DNA from: Flavobacterium haoranii | Lineage (GTDB): Bacteria; Bacteroidota; Bacteroidia; Flavobacteriales; Flavobacteriaceae | Direction of reading: 5' to 3' | Length of the DNA stretch: 64,000 nucleotides | Assembly (NCBI RefSeq): GCF_009363055.1 | Contig: NZ_CP045292.1 | Location: 992,001-1,056,000, forward strand | Shown here: in pieces, positions 25,464 to 34,305 of the stretch | How positions within the stretch are numbered: the first letter of the stretch is position 1 | Layout of the letters: each line of letters opens with the position of its first letter | Made by a program: the position numbers and the translations under genes | The notes under the pieces: model-generated | The model's database searches: none | What the model saw: the letters and a program-made list of their open reading frames with translations, nothing else | Told to the model about the DNA's origin: nothing

Positions 25464-26921
25464 ATGAAAAACATTAAATTTTTATCAGTCTTTACATTAT
25501 TTTTTATTCTGTGTTCGTGCAATGAAAAAGTATCGAAAGAAAAACCAAAACCAGACGGAATTTGGAAACAAATTGGATATGGGAATATTATCGAATTGAA
25601 CGACACACTTATAAGCGTTTATAATATTTCAAAGCAAGATTGTAATTTATCCTTTAAAGAACATATTTTAGATTTTGGAAAAGTCAAAAAATATTCTAAA
25701 GATACATTAACAATTCAACACGGAAATGATGATTGGTTATTTACGAGATTAGATAAATTGCCAAATCTCTGTAAAACTGCGAGCGAATTAAATCACGACC
25801 CAAAAATTAACTTTCAAGTGTTTTGGGACACTTTCAATGAACATTATGCATCTTTTGATATTAAAAATATTGATTGGAACGAAATCTATAAAAAATACGA
25901 ACCTAAAGTAAACGAGAACACGACTGATTTAGAGCTTTACACAATCTTTAGGCAAATGATTGAACTTCTAAATGATGGACACGTCAAAATGGAAGTGCCT
26001 GAAAAAATTGAAAACGAGTTTAAAAATCAAATAGAAGAACAAGAAGAAAAGTATTCTAAATTGGACGAATTTAATCTCAACAAAGAAATTGCAGAATTTT
26101 ATGTTGACAGTTTACGCAATTACAATGCAGGAATGGTTCGTTACGGACTTATCGAAGAAAACGTAGGCTACATTCAAATCAATTCTATGCTAATGTTAGC
26201 GGATTATGACTTGGAGAAAGATTTAGATTTAAGAAATTTCTATGGTCAATATTGGGAAAAAGCAGAGAACAGAAAAGATGAAATACAAAGACAAGACGAA
26301 GTTGACGGAATCGACAAAATATTGAATTCAATTATTAAAAACTTGCCACAGGCAAAAAGCTATATTTTAGATTTGCGTTTTAATGGTGGCGGAAAAGATG
26401 CTGTTGCACTTAACATTTTAAACCACTTTTCAAATAAAGAAAAATTGGCTTACACAAAGAAAGCAAGAATAGAAAAAGGATTTGCAAATCCTCAAAAATT
26501 TAAAATTATTCCGTCAGAGAATCATTTTAGTGGAAATGTATATTTACTAACAAGCCATCTAACAGCAAGTGCTTCTGAAATTCTTGTTTTAGCATCTTTA
26601 GCTAATTCCAATTTCAAAAGAATTGGCTCGACAACCGAGGGAATTTTTTCTTCGACTTTAGATAAAGAACTTCCGAACGGTTGGGAATACGAGTTATCTA
26701 ATGAAGTTTATCAAGATTTAAATGGCAAAAATTATGAAAATGTGGGAATTTCCGCAGATTATCCATTGGAATATTCAACAAATAAAGATGAGTTTTTAGA
26801 CCAACTAACAAATGATTTAAAAAACAAAAAAGACAAAGCAATTGAATTAGTAATAGAACTTGAAAAGAGAAATCAGGAAAATAACTATTGCCAACAATGT
26901 ATAAAAATAATAGCGGTTTAG
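25464..26921 (+). CDS. S41-family peptidase (tail-specific protease-like) lipoprotein (cassette 8)
   Basis: 485 residues. The signal peptide has the lipobox LCSC. Residues about 110-190 form a helical region, and the C-terminal domain is a crotonase-like S41 fold with YILDLRFNGGGKD and the nucleophile serine in TSHLTASASEILVLA. Family members degrade misfolded or tagged periplasmic proteins, and many Bacteroidota copies act on unknown peptides. The last residues (CQQCIKIIAV) are read from the attC, and the stop lies inside it. The inserted IS separates the gene from its cassette junction and from any attC-borne promoter. Confidence 0.85.
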   Translation: MKNIKFLSVFTLFFILCSCNEKVSKEKPKPDGIWKQIGYGNIIELNDTLISVYNISKQDCNLSFKEHILDFGKVKKYSKDTLTIQHGNDDWLFTRLDKLPNLCKTASELNHDPKINFQVFWDTFNEHYASFDIKNIDWNEIYKKYEPKVNENTTDLELYTIFRQMIELLNDGHVKMEVPEKIENEFKNQIEEQEEKYSKLDEFNLNKEIAEFYVDSLRNYNAGMVRYGLIEENVGYIQINSMLMLADYDLEKDLDLRNFYGQYWEKAENRKDEIQRQDEVDGIDKILNSIIKNLPQAKSYILDLRFNGGGKDAVALNILNHFSNKEKLAYTKKARIEKGFANPQKFKIIPSENHFSGNVYLLTSHLTASASEILVLASLANSNFKRIGSTTEGIFSSTLDKELPNGWEYELSNEVYQDLNGKNYENVGISADYPLEYSTNKDEFLDQLTNDLKNKKDKAIELVIELEKRNQENNYCQQCIKIIAV

Positions 26922-27021
26922 TCGCTAAACCGAAAGTAAGTAAATATAAAAAAGGTCTGTGTTAACCGAAAAGTTAGTGCGTGAAAATCCGCTACTATTC
27001 TTATACTAGACCGTTAGCAAA
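26887..27021 (+). repeat. attC of cassette 8
   Basis: R'' attgccaac matches gttggcaat at 24002, on the other side of the IS, proving that the IS interrupted one cassette. Arms gtataaaaataatagcgg / ccgctactattcttatac pair. Junction at 27013. Confidence 0.87.
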
Positions 27022-27024
27022 CAT

Positions 27025-27399
27025 ATGTCACAAAAAATTATAAAGAAAAGAACAAGGTTTTACAATTTTTTAATTGACTTATTAATATTTTATATATTTG
27101 TTCTTATCTTTTCAAAGATTATGAATATTTATTTTGAAAAACATAAATTAAAATATTTAATGATTTTATTTTATTATCTATATTATTTTATTTTAGAATT
27201 GATTTATGGTCAAACAATTGGAAAGATGATTACAAAAACTAAAGTTGTAAATACAGATAACGATGAAAATCCAAATTTTACAAGAATTTTTATTAGAACA
27301 ATATCAAGATTAATACCAATTGACTTTTTATCCTATTTGATAACAAAAAATGGTTTACACGATATTTTATCCAAAACAGAATTAAAAAAGAGTGACTAA
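27025..27399 (+). CDS. RDD-family membrane protein (cassette 9)
   Basis: 124 residues with three hydrophobic segments. It starts KKRTRFYNFLIDLLIFYIFVLI, where family members keep Arg and Asp residues in the first helix, and contains YGQTIGKMITKTKVV, the RDD family's second signature. Function is unknown; some RDD proteins are proposed cation transporters. First of three genes in cassette 9, starting 10 bp after the junction. Confidence 0.82.
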   Translation: MSQKIIKKRTRFYNFLIDLLIFYIFVLIFSKIMNIYFEKHKLKYLMILFYYLYYFILELIYGQTIGKMITKTKVVNTDNDENPNFTRIFIRTISRLIPIDFLSYLITKNGLHDILSKTELKKSD

Positions 27400-27417
27400 T
27401 ATTGTAAATTTTAAAAA

Positions 27418-27693
27418 ATGAAAAAAATGAAAAATCTTATTGTTATTGGATTAGTTTCAATAATGCTAACAAGTTGTGCTACTCTTTTCGGAGGAAGAGT
27501 AACAGAACACCAAAAAACAAAACCAAAAGCAGGTGAACAACAACGGAAAGTCCGCGTTGGGGCCTTAATTGCTGATATTCTGTTGTTTTGGCCATCACTT
27601 GCTGTAGACTTTGCAACTGGAGCGATATATAAGCCTCTTAAGGCTGAAGAGCTAACGCCAAAAAAAGTAGAAACAAATAAAAAAATGTATTAA
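27418..27693 (+). CDS. Small lipoprotein (cassette 9)
   Basis: 91 residues. The start is at 27418 or the in-frame ATG at 27427. The lipobox is MLTSCATLFGG, followed by a lysine-rich segment and one hydrophobic stretch (VGALIADILLFWPSLAVDFATGAIY). This pattern recalls the small lipoproteins with a C-terminal helix that are common in Gram-negative bacteria. Function unknown. It lies 18 bp after the RDD gene and 13 bp before the beta-propeller gene. Confidence 0.7.
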   Translation: MKKMKNLIVIGLVSIMLTSCATLFGGRVTEHQKTKPKAGEQQRKVRVGALIADILLFWPSLAVDFATGAIYKPLKAEELTPKKVETNKKMY

Positions 27694-27706
27694 TAAAACA
27701 ACAAAA

Positions 27707-28663
27707 ATGAAAAAAACTTATTTAACTCTCGTTGTAATCTTTTCTTTAACATCTTGCTCAGTACTTAAAAAAGAGGTTGAATACAACAAACTATCAGCCC
27801 CACAAGTAACAGCTAACGCTAAAGAACTTGTTAGAATTACAAATGATGTTGTTGGTGAATACCAACCTTGCTTATCGCCAAATGGAGAAAAATTACTTTA
27901 TGCTATAAGGGATGATTCTAAAATAGGGTCTAAAAAATTTAGTATTAGATTAAAAAATAATTTAAAAACTCCTGGTTTTACACCTTTAATTGGAGATGGT
28001 ACTGATGGAGCTTCTTGGATGAATAATTCCGAAGATATTATTTTTACCTACTGGGCTTCAAAACCTGTAATAGTTACGAGTAATATAAATAAGTTAGGCA
28101 TAAAATATATTGGTCAAAATGCATATGGGGATTATGATAATTCACCAAAATTATCTCCAAAAGGTGACAGAATACTTTTAACAACTAAATTACAAGGGAC
28201 TAATAGTATCTGTCTTGTTAATAAAGATGGAAGTGATTTTACAGTTTTATCAGATGGAGAAAATCCTATTTGGCATCCAAATGGAGAAAAAATTATATAT
28301 TCAAAAAATTCTGGGGATTATTCACAATTGTTTGAATTAAGTCTCGATAGTTTTCAAAGTACGCAAATAACTGTTGGAGAATATAATTCTTTCAACGGAG
28401 TTTATTCGCCTGACGGTAAATACATCGCTTTTATTTCTTCAAAAGACAATGAATTCAATCATCTATTTGTTATGAATACTTCAACAAGAGGTGTTTCTCA
28501 GTTAACAGGTGGTAATTCATCTGAAATTCAACCCTTTTGGGGTATAGATGGATTTATTTATTTTTCATCAAATGCAGGTGCTAAAACACCAGACGATACT
28601 GTTATCAATCCAAAAGATTTAACTTTCTCTGATATATGGAGAGTTAAACCACTAATTAAATAG
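27707..28663 (+). CDS. TolB-like beta-propeller lipoprotein (cassette 9)
   Basis: 318 residues. The lipobox is LTSCSVL. At least four PD40/WD40-like blades are visible by their repeated motif: CLSPNGEKLLYAIRDD, LSPKGDRILLTTKL, WHPNGEKIIYSKNS and YSPDGKYIAFISSKD. Such propellers bind proteins or peptides in the periplasm or at the surface. It has no peptidase domain, so it is not a full prolyl oligopeptidase. Last gene of cassette 9, in an apparent three-gene operon. Confidence 0.82.
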   Translation: MKKTYLTLVVIFSLTSCSVLKKEVEYNKLSAPQVTANAKELVRITNDVVGEYQPCLSPNGEKLLYAIRDDSKIGSKKFSIRLKNNLKTPGFTPLIGDGTDGASWMNNSEDIIFTYWASKPVIVTSNINKLGIKYIGQNAYGDYDNSPKLSPKGDRILLTTKLQGTNSICLVNKDGSDFTVLSDGENPIWHPNGEKIIYSKNSGDYSQLFELSLDSFQSTQITVGEYNSFNGVYSPDGKYIAFISSKDNEFNHLFVMNTSTRGVSQLTGGNSSEIQPFWGIDGFIYFSSNAGAKTPDDTVINPKDLTFSDIWRVKPLIK

Positions 28664-28683
28664 GTTCTAGAGAAACTAAATAC

Positions 28684-28818
28684 GTTTGCTAACAATGTAT
28701 AAAAGTAATAGCGGTTTGGGTGAATACTCAAACCGTTTTTACATTTAATTAAGTACCTTTCTTTCCGAAAAGCAGGTATCTTTTATCCGCTACTACTCTT
28801 ATACCAACCGTTGCCATC
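28684..28818 (+). repeat. attC of cassette 9
   Basis: R'' gtttgctaac matches gttagcaaac (27013), 10 of 10 bases. Arms like those of cassette 8. Junction at 28810. Confidence 0.87.
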
Positions 28819-28834
28819 AATTTTAACCCAAACA

Positions 28835-29614
28835 ATGAAAATTTCAATTCTTACAATATTATTCCTTTCAATAAATTCAGTATTCGGACAAAATAAAAGT
28901 GTTGAATACAACGAAATTATTCCTGAATATATAATTTCAATTTGGGAAAATAATGGAACTTCATCGGACTCAAAGTTTGACTCTACTGACCTAAATGAAA
29001 CAAAGGCATTTTTTTCGGAACTGAGTAAAAGAGAAAATGCAATTACTTCAAACCAATTCTTGAAGAAACCGACTGATAATACACTTGTTGCCAATTATTT
29101 GAACACAAAACTTAAATGGAATTCATTTAATGAACCTCACGTTGGATTAAAAAAGGAATTAACCAAAAAAGTTGTAGAGAATTCTTTAAAAAAATTACCC
29201 GAAAGAAATGAACTTTTGGCATTTTATTATAGCTCTATTTTCATTGACGTTTTGAACAAACAAAAACCAATGAATTTATCTGACACTAATATTGACCTTG
29301 AGAACCTAAACCTTGATAACGATACAGAAAAAGCAATCCTTTTTTTAACGGCAATGAGACACGTTGGAAATCAACTAACATCTTATGCTACCACCAGATT
29401 TCCAAATAATTGTTTTAGAGCAATAGAATATTTAGAGAATATGCCAAAATTTAACGGTAAACCATTTTACGAATTTGACTTACCAGAGTTTGAGGATTTT
29501 GAAATAGAAGTAGACAAGAGGAAACCAAAAATGAGTTTTAAGGAAAGATATATTCCAGAATTTGAGAATGCTAAATTAGGTATAGAAAAATGTTTAGCGG
29601 AAGAAAAAAACTAA
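28835..29614 (+). CDS. Secreted protein of unknown function (cassette 10)
   Basis: 259 residues from the ATG at 28835; an alternative TTG sits at the very junction (28811). A standard signal peptide is present (cleavage near VFGQN). The mature protein is helical and acidic, with no recognised domain. Its TAA stop overlaps the first base of R''. The sole gene of cassette 10. Confidence 0.7.
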   Translation: MKISILTILFLSINSVFGQNKSVEYNEIIPEYIISIWENNGTSSDSKFDSTDLNETKAFFSELSKRENAITSNQFLKKPTDNTLVANYLNTKLKWNSFNEPHVGLKKELTKKVVENSLKKLPERNELLAFYYSSIFIDVLNKQKPMNLSDTNIDLENLNLDNDTEKAILFLTAMRHVGNQLTSYATTRFPNNCFRAIEYLENMPKFNGKPFYEFDLPEFEDFEIEVDKRKPKMSFKERYIPEFENAKLGIEKCLAEEKN

Positions 29615-29749
29615 TGGCAACAATGTATAACCGCAATTACGGCGGATTCGACTACGTCCGAATCCACTCGGAATTGCTAACGCCAATTCTTAACCGAAAA
29701 TTATTAACTTTAAAACCGTAACTGACGGTTATACGAGACCGTTGTGTTT
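29614..29749 (+). repeat. attC of cassette 10 (family A)
   Basis: R'' atggcaac matches gttgccat (28810). The body is nearly identical to the attC at 21845 although the cassette gene is unrelated. Junction at 29741. Confidence 0.88.
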
Positions 29750-30384
29750 AATTGTCGAAAAAACTTAATTAATATAAAATGGAACAAAAGAAAAAAAAGA
29801 GTTTAATTGGAACAGCTATTACTGTTGCAATAATGGTAATTGCTGTGAACTTCGGTTCAAGATTATTCAAGTCTAAAAAAGAGCTGACTTTGAGCAATGA
29901 AAACACTATTGCGGAAAGAGCCGAAATTATGAATAAAGACTGTCCATTTACTTTTGACTCAAATACAAGACTTGATAGTGTCACTTCGCCTGAAAAGAAT
30001 GTTTTAAGACAAAATTACACACTTCTGAATGACAGCAAATCTGATATTGACACACAGGCTTTTGAGGATTTATTTAAGCCTGAATTCAAGAAAAATCTGC
30101 AAAACCAAAATCAAGCTGAATATTTCAAAAAATATAATGCTAAATTAGTTTATAGATTTTATGATAAAGATAAAAATCACGTAACTGACATCGTTCTTAA
30201 CTCAAATGAATATTAGAACCGAAATCTGAATTGAACAATCTGAAAAAACAACTAAAACACAACACCGGCTATAGTTCATTGCTTCTGACTTTCCTAATCG
30301 GAAAGTCCTCGCAAATTTGCTATCTTCGTTTTACGGCGGAAAATCCTCGCGGATTTTCACGCAACGAAACCATAGCCAAACACG
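29742..30384 (+). repeat. Duplicated cassette X, copy 1 (cassette 11)
   Basis: 643-bp unit with a near-identical copy at 32767-33408 (cassette 16). The attC loops differ slightly (ctaatcgg versus cttgcgg). Confidence 0.9.
29779..30216 (+). CDS. Membrane-anchored protein of unknown function (cassette 11)
   Basis: 145 residues. Lysine-rich N-terminus, then one transmembrane helix (LIGTAITVAIMVIAVNFG), then a charged soluble domain with KDCPFTFDSNTRLDSV near residue 53. Not recognised. The copy in cassette 16 differs by one residue (Thr to Ile in CPFTFD). Purifying selection or a recent duplication could explain this. Confidence 0.7.
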   Translation: MEQKKKKSLIGTAITVAIMVIAVNFGSRLFKSKKELTLSNENTIAERAEIMNKDCPFTFDSNTRLDSVTSPEKNVLRQNYTLLNDSKSDIDTQAFEDLFKPEFKKNLQNQNQAEYFKKYNAKLVYRFYDKDKNHVTDIVLNSNEY

Positions 30385-30392
30385 TTGCCAAC
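30255..30392 (+). repeat. attC of cassette 11 (family E)
   Basis: R'' aaacacaac matches gttgtgttt (29741). Arms ggctatagttcattgc / gcaacgaaaccatagcc pair. The loop has TATCTTCG, one mismatch from the -7 element. Junction at 30384. Confidence 0.88.
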
Positions 30393-30413
30393 AATTTAAA
30401 CCGACCAAAATCA

Positions 30414-30889
30414 ATGGGAATATTTGACTTTAATAAATCATCCGAAAAAAGTTTAAAAACGCTTTTTGAATTGGATTTTGACAATTCCCCAAACGCCGAA
30501 TTTTATGAGCAAGGCGAACCGACTGAATTTGACGGACAAACAGTTCGGACTTTTTCAAAAAGTTTCATCGAAGAATATGAATTTGAATGCGGACTTTTTG
30601 ACGTTATTGACATAAAAACTTTCGAGGGACTACCAAATAAAAACTTCATTTTCACGAATGAGGCAATTGCAATCGGACAAGAAGAAATTGACCTAATTCA
30701 AAAACTGACAAACGGAATTCATAGCTGTTACGGAAAAGATGATGACGGAAATAAATCCTTTTCTCAAAAGACATTGAGGATATTGAATTTGGGTATTGGC
30801 ATCGGAATTGGTCTGACCGAAAAAACCCAGCAATGTTGAATTTTGATTCCGAAACTGGATTGGCATTGACAATATGGATAACCGAATAA
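30414..30889 (+). pseudogene. Frameshifted copy of the cassette-15 gene (cassette 12)
   Basis: Base-for-base copy of 32154-32630 except that the A-run at 30766-30769 has four A instead of five. The -1 shift replaces the last third of the 158-residue protein with an unrelated tail. All else, including the attC, is kept, so the lesion occurred after duplication (or is a sequencing error in a homopolymer). Confidence 0.85.
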
Positions 30890-30895
30890 AAAAAC

Positions 30896-31033
30896 TGTTG
30901 GCAACAATGTATAACCGCAATTACGGCGGATTCGACTACGTCCGAATCCACTCGGAATTGCTAAAGTCAGTGTCAAACCGAAAATAAACGCATATAAACC
31001 CGTAACTGACGGTTATACGAGACCGTTGTAATT
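30896..31033 (+). repeat. attC of cassette 12 (family A)
   Basis: R'' tgttggcaac matches gttgccaaca (30384), 10 of 10 bases. Junction at 31025. Confidence 0.88.
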
Positions 31034-31399
31034 CAGTGTTGTTGGAACGTGTAAACTTTGCGGAATAACGAAACTTCTACTCTATTTTTAAACCAAATGT
31101 TTGCCGAATAACTTTCCGCAGAATTTTGCCGAACTTTGCGTCGAAAGTTTCGCGAAATCTGAATTGATTTTCTTTGCTTCGAAATTTACCAAACTAAGCA
31201 CAGAATTTACTTTCTGAACCGAATTTTGAAAAACTTTACGGAATTTCTTTGCGCTTAAAAACACCGAAATTACAACAACAGTTTACACTCAGCGCTTAGT
31301 TCGCGCATTTTTGCCGAAAAAATTCTTCCCGAATTTTTTCTAATCGGAATTTTTGCTATCTTTACCATAAGGTTTGCGCCGAAGTGTAAGCCGCGACCG
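31026..31399 (+). other. ORF-less cassette, family II (cassette 13)
   Basis: 374 bp bounded by two good junctions, with no plausible reading frame. It starts TTGTAATTCAGTGTTG and ends with a family F attC. Cassettes 27 and 44 start almost alike and share the same attC type. The body is rich in gaattttg and tttgcg words. It could encode an RNA, carry a regulatory site, or be a decayed cassette. Confidence 0.75.
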
Positions 31400-31407
31400 T
31401 TAGCAAC
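31268..31407 (+). repeat. attC of cassette 13 (family F)
   Basis: R'' aattacaac matches gttgtaatt (31025). Arms tttacactcagcgc / gcgccgaagtgtaa pair. The loop has TATCTTTA, one mismatch from the -7 element. Junction at 31399. Confidence 0.87.
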
Positions 31408-31425
31408 AATTTTAAGAAATACTAA

Positions 31426-31989
31426 ATGAAATCTATTAAATTACTTACCATTTTGATATGCTTCTCTACTTCTATTTCGTGTGGAACTTTTAACAAAACA
31501 TCTAAAATAGATAGTAAAACTGGATACTTTCCAGCTAAAAAAAACAAAGCTGTAACAGTGATTAAAGAAGAAAAAATTAGTAAAGACATTCTAAAAAAAT
31601 TAATAATTGTTCCAAACGATGAGTACACACTTGAGATGGTTAAAAATTTGAATTTTTTTGACAAAATAATGACGTTTGAAGAATTTCAAAAAGATATTAT
31701 TTCTAAAAATTTAGAAGATAAAATTCCAAGTGTTTCTGATAGAATTGGTTTAAAAAACGCTTATAATCATTATGGTTCTTTTGTAATACTTCACTTTACA
31801 AAAGAAAGAAAAGAAACTAACAACAATACTTCTTTATACACTGGAATATCTATTTATGACCCAAGCAAAGCTGATTTTATTTATCAAAATGAAATTTATG
31901 TAAATTTAATGTGGGACGGTTGGACAGACCAGGGAACTATGTATCCTTTATATAATTCACTAATTGATTATTTGAACAAGCAAGAATAA
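31426..31989 (+). CDS. Lipoprotein of unknown function (cassette 14)
   Basis: 187 residues. The signal peptide ends in SISCGTF. The mature part has a short lysine-rich stretch and an alpha/beta domain around EEFQKDIISKNLEDKIPSVSDRIG and FVILHFTKERKETNN. It resembles secreted proteins that assemble from strands and long loops, but no family is recognised. The sole gene, 27 bp after the junction. Confidence 0.7.
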   Translation: MKSIKLLTILICFSTSISCGTFNKTSKIDSKTGYFPAKKNKAVTVIKEEKISKDILKKLIIVPNDEYTLEMVKNLNFFDKIMTFEEFQKDIISKNLEDKIPSVSDRIGLKNAYNHYGSFVILHFTKERKETNNNTSLYTGISIYDPSKADFIYQNEIYVNLMWDGWTDQGTMYPLYNSLIDYLNKQE

Positions 31990-31993
31990 AAAC

Positions 31994-32132
31994 TGTTGCT
32001 AACAGCGGTTTAAATCAATGGCTTGGTTTGTGTTTGTTCCGAAAATTCTCCGAATTTTCTAAAGTTTGTGTATATTTGGAATGGCTTAGGTAAACACAAC
32101 GCCACTAATTTAAGCCACAAAACGTTGCCAAC
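31994..32132 (+). repeat. attC of cassette 14
   Basis: R'' tgttgctaac matches gttagcaaca (31399), 10 of 10 bases. The loop holds a -7 element TATATTTG at 32071-32078 oriented to the next cassette. Junction at 32124. Confidence 0.87.
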
Positions 32133-32766
32133 AATTTAAACCGACCAAAATCAATGGGAATATTTGACTTTAATAAATCATCCGAAAAAAGTTTAAAAAC
32201 GCTTTTTGAATTGGATTTTGACAATTCCCCAAACGCCGAATTTTATGAGCAAGGCGAACCGACTGAATTTGACGGACAAACAGTTCGGACTTTTTCAAAA
32301 AGTTTCATCGAAGAATATGAATTTGAATGCGGACTTTTTGACGTTATTGACATAAAAACTTTCGAGGGACTACCAAATAAAAACTTCATTTTCACGAATG
32401 AGGCAATTGCAATCGGACAAGAAGAAATTGACCTAATTCAAAAACTGACAAACGGAATTCATAGCTGTTACGGAAAAGATGATGACGGAAATAAATCCTT
32501 TTCTCAAAAAGACATTGAGGATATTGAATTTGGGTATTGGCATCGGAATTGGTCTGACCGAAAAAACCCAGCAATGTTGAATTTTGATTCCGAAACTGGA
32601 TTGGCATTGACAATATGGATAACCGAATAAAAAAACTGTTGGCAACAATGTATAACCGCAATTACGGCGGATTCGACTACGTCCGAATCCACTCGGAATT
32701 GCTAAAGTCAGTGTCAAACCGAAAATAAACGCATATAAACCCGTAACTGACGGTTATACGAGACCG
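32125..32766 (+). repeat. Duplicated cassette Y, copy 2 (cassette 15)
   Basis: 642-bp copy of cassette 12 (30385-31025). Homology begins exactly at the G^TT; the bases before it belong to unrelated attC sites (E type there, another type here). Confidence 0.9.
32154..32630 (+). CDS. Unknown acidic cytosolic protein, 158 residues (cassette 15)
   Basis: No signal peptide or membrane helix. Starts MGIFDFNKSSEKSLKTLFELDFDNSP and has a compact alpha/beta core with a terminal GLALTIWITE strand. Not recognised. It is the intact version of the frameshifted gene in cassette 12. Confidence 0.72.
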   Translation: MGIFDFNKSSEKSLKTLFELDFDNSPNAEFYEQGEPTEFDGQTVRTFSKSFIEEYEFECGLFDVIDIKTFEGLPNKNFIFTNEAIAIGQEEIDLIQKLTNGIHSCYGKDDDGNKSFSQKDIEDIEFGYWHRNWSDRKNPAMLNFDSETGLALTIWITE

Positions 32767-32774
32767 TTGTGTTT
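32637..32774 (+). repeat. attC of cassette 15 (family A)
   Basis: Same as the attC at 30896. R'' tgttggcaac matches gttgccaaca (32124). Junction at 32766. Confidence 0.88.
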
Positions 32775-33408
32775 AATTGTCGAAAAAACTTAATTAATAT
32801 AAAATGGAACAAAAGAAAAAAAAGAGTTTAATTGGAACAGCTATTACTGTTGCAATAATGGTAATTGCTGTGAACTTCGGTTCAAGATTATTCAAGTCTA
32901 AAAAAGAGCTGACTTTGAGCAATGAAAACACTATTGCGGAAAGAGCCGAAATTATGAATAAAGACTGTCCATTTATTTTTGACTCAAATACAAGACTTGA
33001 TAGTGTCACTTCGCCTGAAAAGAATGTTTTAAGACAAAATTACACACTTCTGAATGACAGCAAATCTGATATTGACACACAGGCTTTTGAGGATTTATTT
33101 AAGCCTGAATTCAAGAAAAATCTGCAAAACCAAAATCAAGCTGAATATTTCAAAAAATATAATGCTAAATTAGTTTATAGATTTTATGATAAAGATAAAA
33201 ATCACGTAACTGACATCGTTCTTAACTCGAATGAATATTAGAACCGAAATCTGAATTGAACAATCTGAAAAAACAACTAAAACACAACACCGGCTATAGT
33301 TCATTGCTTCTGACTTTCCTTGCGGAAAGTCCTCGCAAATTTGCTATCTTCGTTTTACGGCGGAAAATCCTCGCGGATTTTCACGCAACGAAACCATAGC
33401 CAAACACG
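32767..33408 (+). repeat. Duplicated cassette X, copy 2 (cassette 16)
   Basis: Copy of cassette 11. In the array the order is X-Y-13-14-Y-X, so the copies are not one block duplication but separate cassette moves. Confidence 0.9.
32804..33241 (+). CDS. Membrane-anchored protein of unknown function, duplicate (cassette 16)
   Basis: 145 residues, one substitution away from the product of 29779 (Ile for Thr in CPFIFD). One N-terminal transmembrane helix and a soluble charged domain. Unknown function. Confidence 0.7.
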   Translation: MEQKKKKSLIGTAITVAIMVIAVNFGSRLFKSKKELTLSNENTIAERAEIMNKDCPFIFDSNTRLDSVTSPEKNVLRQNYTLLNDSKSDIDTQAFEDLFKPEFKKNLQNQNQAEYFKKYNAKLVYRFYDKDKNHVTDIVLNSNEY

Positions 33409-33416
33409 TTGGCGGT
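33280..33416 (+). repeat. attC of cassette 16 (family E)
   Basis: R'' aaacacaac matches gttgtgttt (32766). Loop hairpin gactttcc / ggaaagtc. Junction at 33408. Confidence 0.88.
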
Positions 33417-33431
33417 AATTTAAAAAAACAA

Positions 33432-34130
33432 ATGAAGTACATAATAATAGGCGTAATCGCAATTGTAATTATTTTAATTTTTTTCAATCAGCTTGGAGGA
33501 AAAAAGGGAAATAATCCAAGTAGTCAAAACACTAATAGTTTTGAGACTAAAATAAATACAGTTGAACAAGAAAAGTCGACTCTCGGAACATTAAAGAAAA
33601 TAAAGAGTGAAGATTACAACAGATTCATACTTACAAAAAGTACAACTGAAAGTTACATTCTCAAAGGAATAAAAGAATATGGAGAACTTTCAGGAAATGA
33701 AGAATATAAAATATACAATTTCGGAATTGCGGAATACGGAGATTGGAAAATAATCAAAGTTGACCAATCGATTAGTTTTTATGTTTATCACAATCTTGTT
33801 GGTTGGTTAAGTGGATATGAGGAAAATACAGCGATTCCCGAACTTTCAATTGGATTTTCTAAAAATAAAACTGACACGCAAGAAGACTACTTATTCTTTT
33901 TAGACCCTAAAAACGAATACGGAGACACGCAAATCGGAACTTTTAGAAACGGAAAATCATTTTCAATCTATTTACCAGAAGCCTATGAAGAATATGGAAA
34001 TTTAACCGTTAAAAAAGAAATTCAAGTTTCAATGAAAGAAAATGTGGACTATATTTCTGAACAAGGTTTTAGTATTTCGGACATTGAATCTTTGAAATAT
34101 ACTGAACACAAAATAAAAATGAACGAATAA
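33432..34130 (+). CDS. Membrane-anchored protein of unknown function (cassette 17)
   Basis: 232 residues. N-terminal transmembrane helix (IIIGVIAIVIILIFF), a low-complexity Ser/Asn linker (NNPSSQNTNS), then a soluble domain of about 170 residues with alternating strands (YKIYNFGIAEYGDWKIIKVD). Not recognised. The domain faces the periplasm if the helix is a simple anchor. The only gene of its cassette. Confidence 0.7.
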   Translation: MKYIIIGVIAIVIILIFFNQLGGKKGNNPSSQNTNSFETKINTVEQEKSTLGTLKKIKSEDYNRFILTKSTTESYILKGIKEYGELSGNEEYKIYNFGIAEYGDWKIIKVDQSISFYVYHNLVGWLSGYEENTAIPELSIGFSKNKTDTQEDYLFFLDPKNEYGDTQIGTFRNGKSFSIYLPEAYEEYGNLTVKKEIQVSMKENVDYISEQGFSISDIESLKYTEHKIKMNE

Positions 34131-34135
34131 AAAAC

Positions 34136-34271
34136 TACCGCCAACAATGGCTATAAGTAATTGCTCGTTCTCGCCTATTTTGGAAATTCCTGCGGAATTT
34201 CCAACTTGGTGCGTACTTGCAAAGTTAAGTGCTAATCCACGCAACTACTCATAGCCGAGACCGTTAGTGGC
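34136..34271 (+). repeat. attC of cassette 17 (family B)
   Basis: R'' taccgccaac matches gttggcggta (33408), 10 of 10 bases. Arms ggctataagtaattgc / gcaactactcatagcc pair. UCS-like asymmetry: aat on the 5' side, gagacc on the 3' side. Junction at 34263. Confidence 0.88.
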
Positions 34272-34305
34272 AAGACTACAGAAAATCTGCAAAAAAGAAA
34301 ACAAA

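Noticed and set aside
30231..30839. 202-codon frame from 30231.
   Set aside because: It joins the attC of cassette 11 to the frameshifted gene of cassette 12. The true start is the ATG at 30414.
30652..32717. Repeated antisense frames around 30.7-31.0 kb and 32.4-32.7 kb.
   Set aside because: They are antisense to the duplicated gene and extend into the family A attC. Their repetition is due to the cassette duplication.
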